A stretch of 50,000 nucleotides of DNA from Trachelipus rathkii (Eukaryota > Arthropoda > Malacostraca > Isopoda > Trachelipodidae), in assembly GCA_015478945.1 (NCBI GenBank), contig JABUQX010095308.1:1-50000 (forward strand). The letters run 5' to 3'. The stretch's first letter is position 1. Every line of letters starts with the position of its first letter. The position numbers and the translations under genes were made by a program. Under the pieces are notes generated by a model. That model saw only the letters and a list, made by a program, of their open reading frames with translations, was not told where the DNA came from and made no database searches. This document shows, piece by piece, positions 48,912-50,000 of this stretch.

Positions 48912-50000
48912 ATATAAAGAATGATAATGAGGGGAACCTGCTTAGAATAATGAATAGGGATGGTGCTTTTGTAACTGATAAGATGGATGTGAGGGGAGTG
49001 TGGAAAGAACACTTCAAAAATCTTTATAATATTAACAGTAATGAAGAGGTGATAGTGAATGTGTGTGAGTTTGATGGTGCAAGAAGGAAATAGGTATTTT
49101 GGGGATGAGGTCATTAGCAAGGAGGAGGTAATAATGGGTTGAGTGAGAAAGTTGAAGAACGGTAAATATGCAGGTATAGATGAAATTACTGGTGAAATGA
49201 TCAAGAACGGAAGCGAGATGGTGATTGATTGGATTTGAAGTTGTGTAATAAACCGTTTATGTAGGGTATAGTTCAGAGGGATTGGAGGAGAGCAGGTAAT
49301 AGTACCCCTTATATATGCAAGTGGAGATAAGGGGAACTGTAGGAATTATAGAAGAATTAGTTTATCGAGTGTTGTAGGGAAGATATAAGCTGGTATTTTA
49401 GTCGAAAAAGAGTGCATCAAGTGACTGAAGGACTGATTTGTGAAGAACAAGGTGCGTTCAGGAGTGGTAGAGGATGTGTGGATAAAATCTTTACATTGAA
49501 ATAAATGATTGAGAGAATGAGGGAGAAGAAGAATAAATTGTATTTAGGTTTTATAGATTTGCAACAGGCGTATGATAGGATTAATAAGGAAGCTCTATGG
49601 CAGGTGTTAGTAATATATGATGTTGAAGGTAGGCTTCTGAATGGAATCAAAAGTATTGTATGACAATAGTGAAGCGTGTGTAAGAATAAATGGTGTCAAA
49701 AGTGATTGGTTTTAATATTAATAGCGGAGCGAGGCAGGGGATGTGTTAGCAGTTCCTTGGTTGCCCAGTCTATATATGATGGGGTTATGAAAGAATTAGA
49801 GATGAGGGTGGCAGGAAATGGTGTTAGAATGATGGAGAATGTAGGGTGCCCTACCTACTATATGCAGATGATTTGGTTTTGTGTGGTGAATGTGAAGAGA
49901 ATTTGAGAGGATTGGTAAAGATTTGGCAGGGTGTGTAAAAGGAGGGGTTCCCAAAAACTTAAATGCAGGGCTGCAGAGTCGTAAAATAAACTTTTCGATT
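48912..50000 (+). mobile_element. 5'-truncated RTE LINE copy running off the window
   Basis: Plus strand. It begins at [20 protein letters not shown] (about 48926-48985), matching LINE-D at 36010-36080. It continues through the linker, FIDLQQAYDRINKEALW near 49550-49605, and MKELEMRVAGNGVRMMEN (about 49790-49843). The catalytic region near 49855-49870 reads YYMQM in one frame and YADDL in another. Multiple frame breaks inactivate it. The 3' end and any tail lie beyond position 50000. Confidence 0.83.

Overview
This window is eukaryotic nuclear DNA, most likely from an arthropod and probably a decapod crustacean. The sequence shows very dense (TA)n and (AAT)n microsatellites, several LINE families, an errantivirus-type env gene, hAT-, piggyBac- and Harbinger-like scraps, split exons with GT/AG borders, and no operons or bacterial-type genes. 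The decapod assignment rests on recognising retrotransposon families and is an inference.

Left part (about 1-31.6 kb). Two minus-strand LINEs that carry both reverse transcriptase (RT) and RNase H lie head to tail: LINE-A (about 1.2-4.5 kb) and a nearly complete LINE-B (about 4.5-11.0 kb: ORF1 zinc knuckles, endonuclease, RT, RNase H). A 3' fragment of the LINE-A family follows (11.1-11.8 kb). Next comes a minus-strand array of about 13-14 C2H2 zinc fingers (12.9-14.3 kb) that is broken by many small indels and so leaves no long open frame. After it lie a plus-strand Jockey-like endonuclease fragment (15.3-16.3 kb), a 1.8-kb purine-rich strand (16.9-18.8 kb), AT-rich desert, a minus-strand Jockey-like RT copy (23.9-26.1 kb) and more AT-rich DNA to 31.6 kb. 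Every recognisable protein in this half is broken by frequent 1-2 base indels and its microsatellites are irregular. The right half is much cleaner, so I suspect a change in assembly quality near 31.6 kb.

Right part (31.7-50 kb). Two minus-strand exons (31748-32127 and 33629-33983) have phase-matched splice sites and encode part of a trihelix (Myb/SANT-like) DNA-binding protein with a C-terminal coiled coil. Their intron holds a 577-bp fold-back element with a perfect 9-bp target duplication (Mutator-like). A further candidate exon (47315-47471) carries what looks like the missing first half of the same domain. Between the exons lie a nearly full-length RTE-type LINE (34.2-37.3 kb, minus), three truncated RTE copies, a Jockey-like RT (41.3-43.07 kb, minus), a decayed errantivirus-type envelope gene (43.5-45.3 kb, plus) and small DNA-transposon remnants.

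Almost every junction between these pieces is a pure (TA)n or (AAT)n tract. In three RTE copies the tract begins directly at the element's 3' terminus. No tRNA, rRNA or CRISPR was recognised. The window's main content is a microsatellite-bounded mosaic of transposons, a probable host or domesticated trihelix gene, and a hidden zinc-finger gene.
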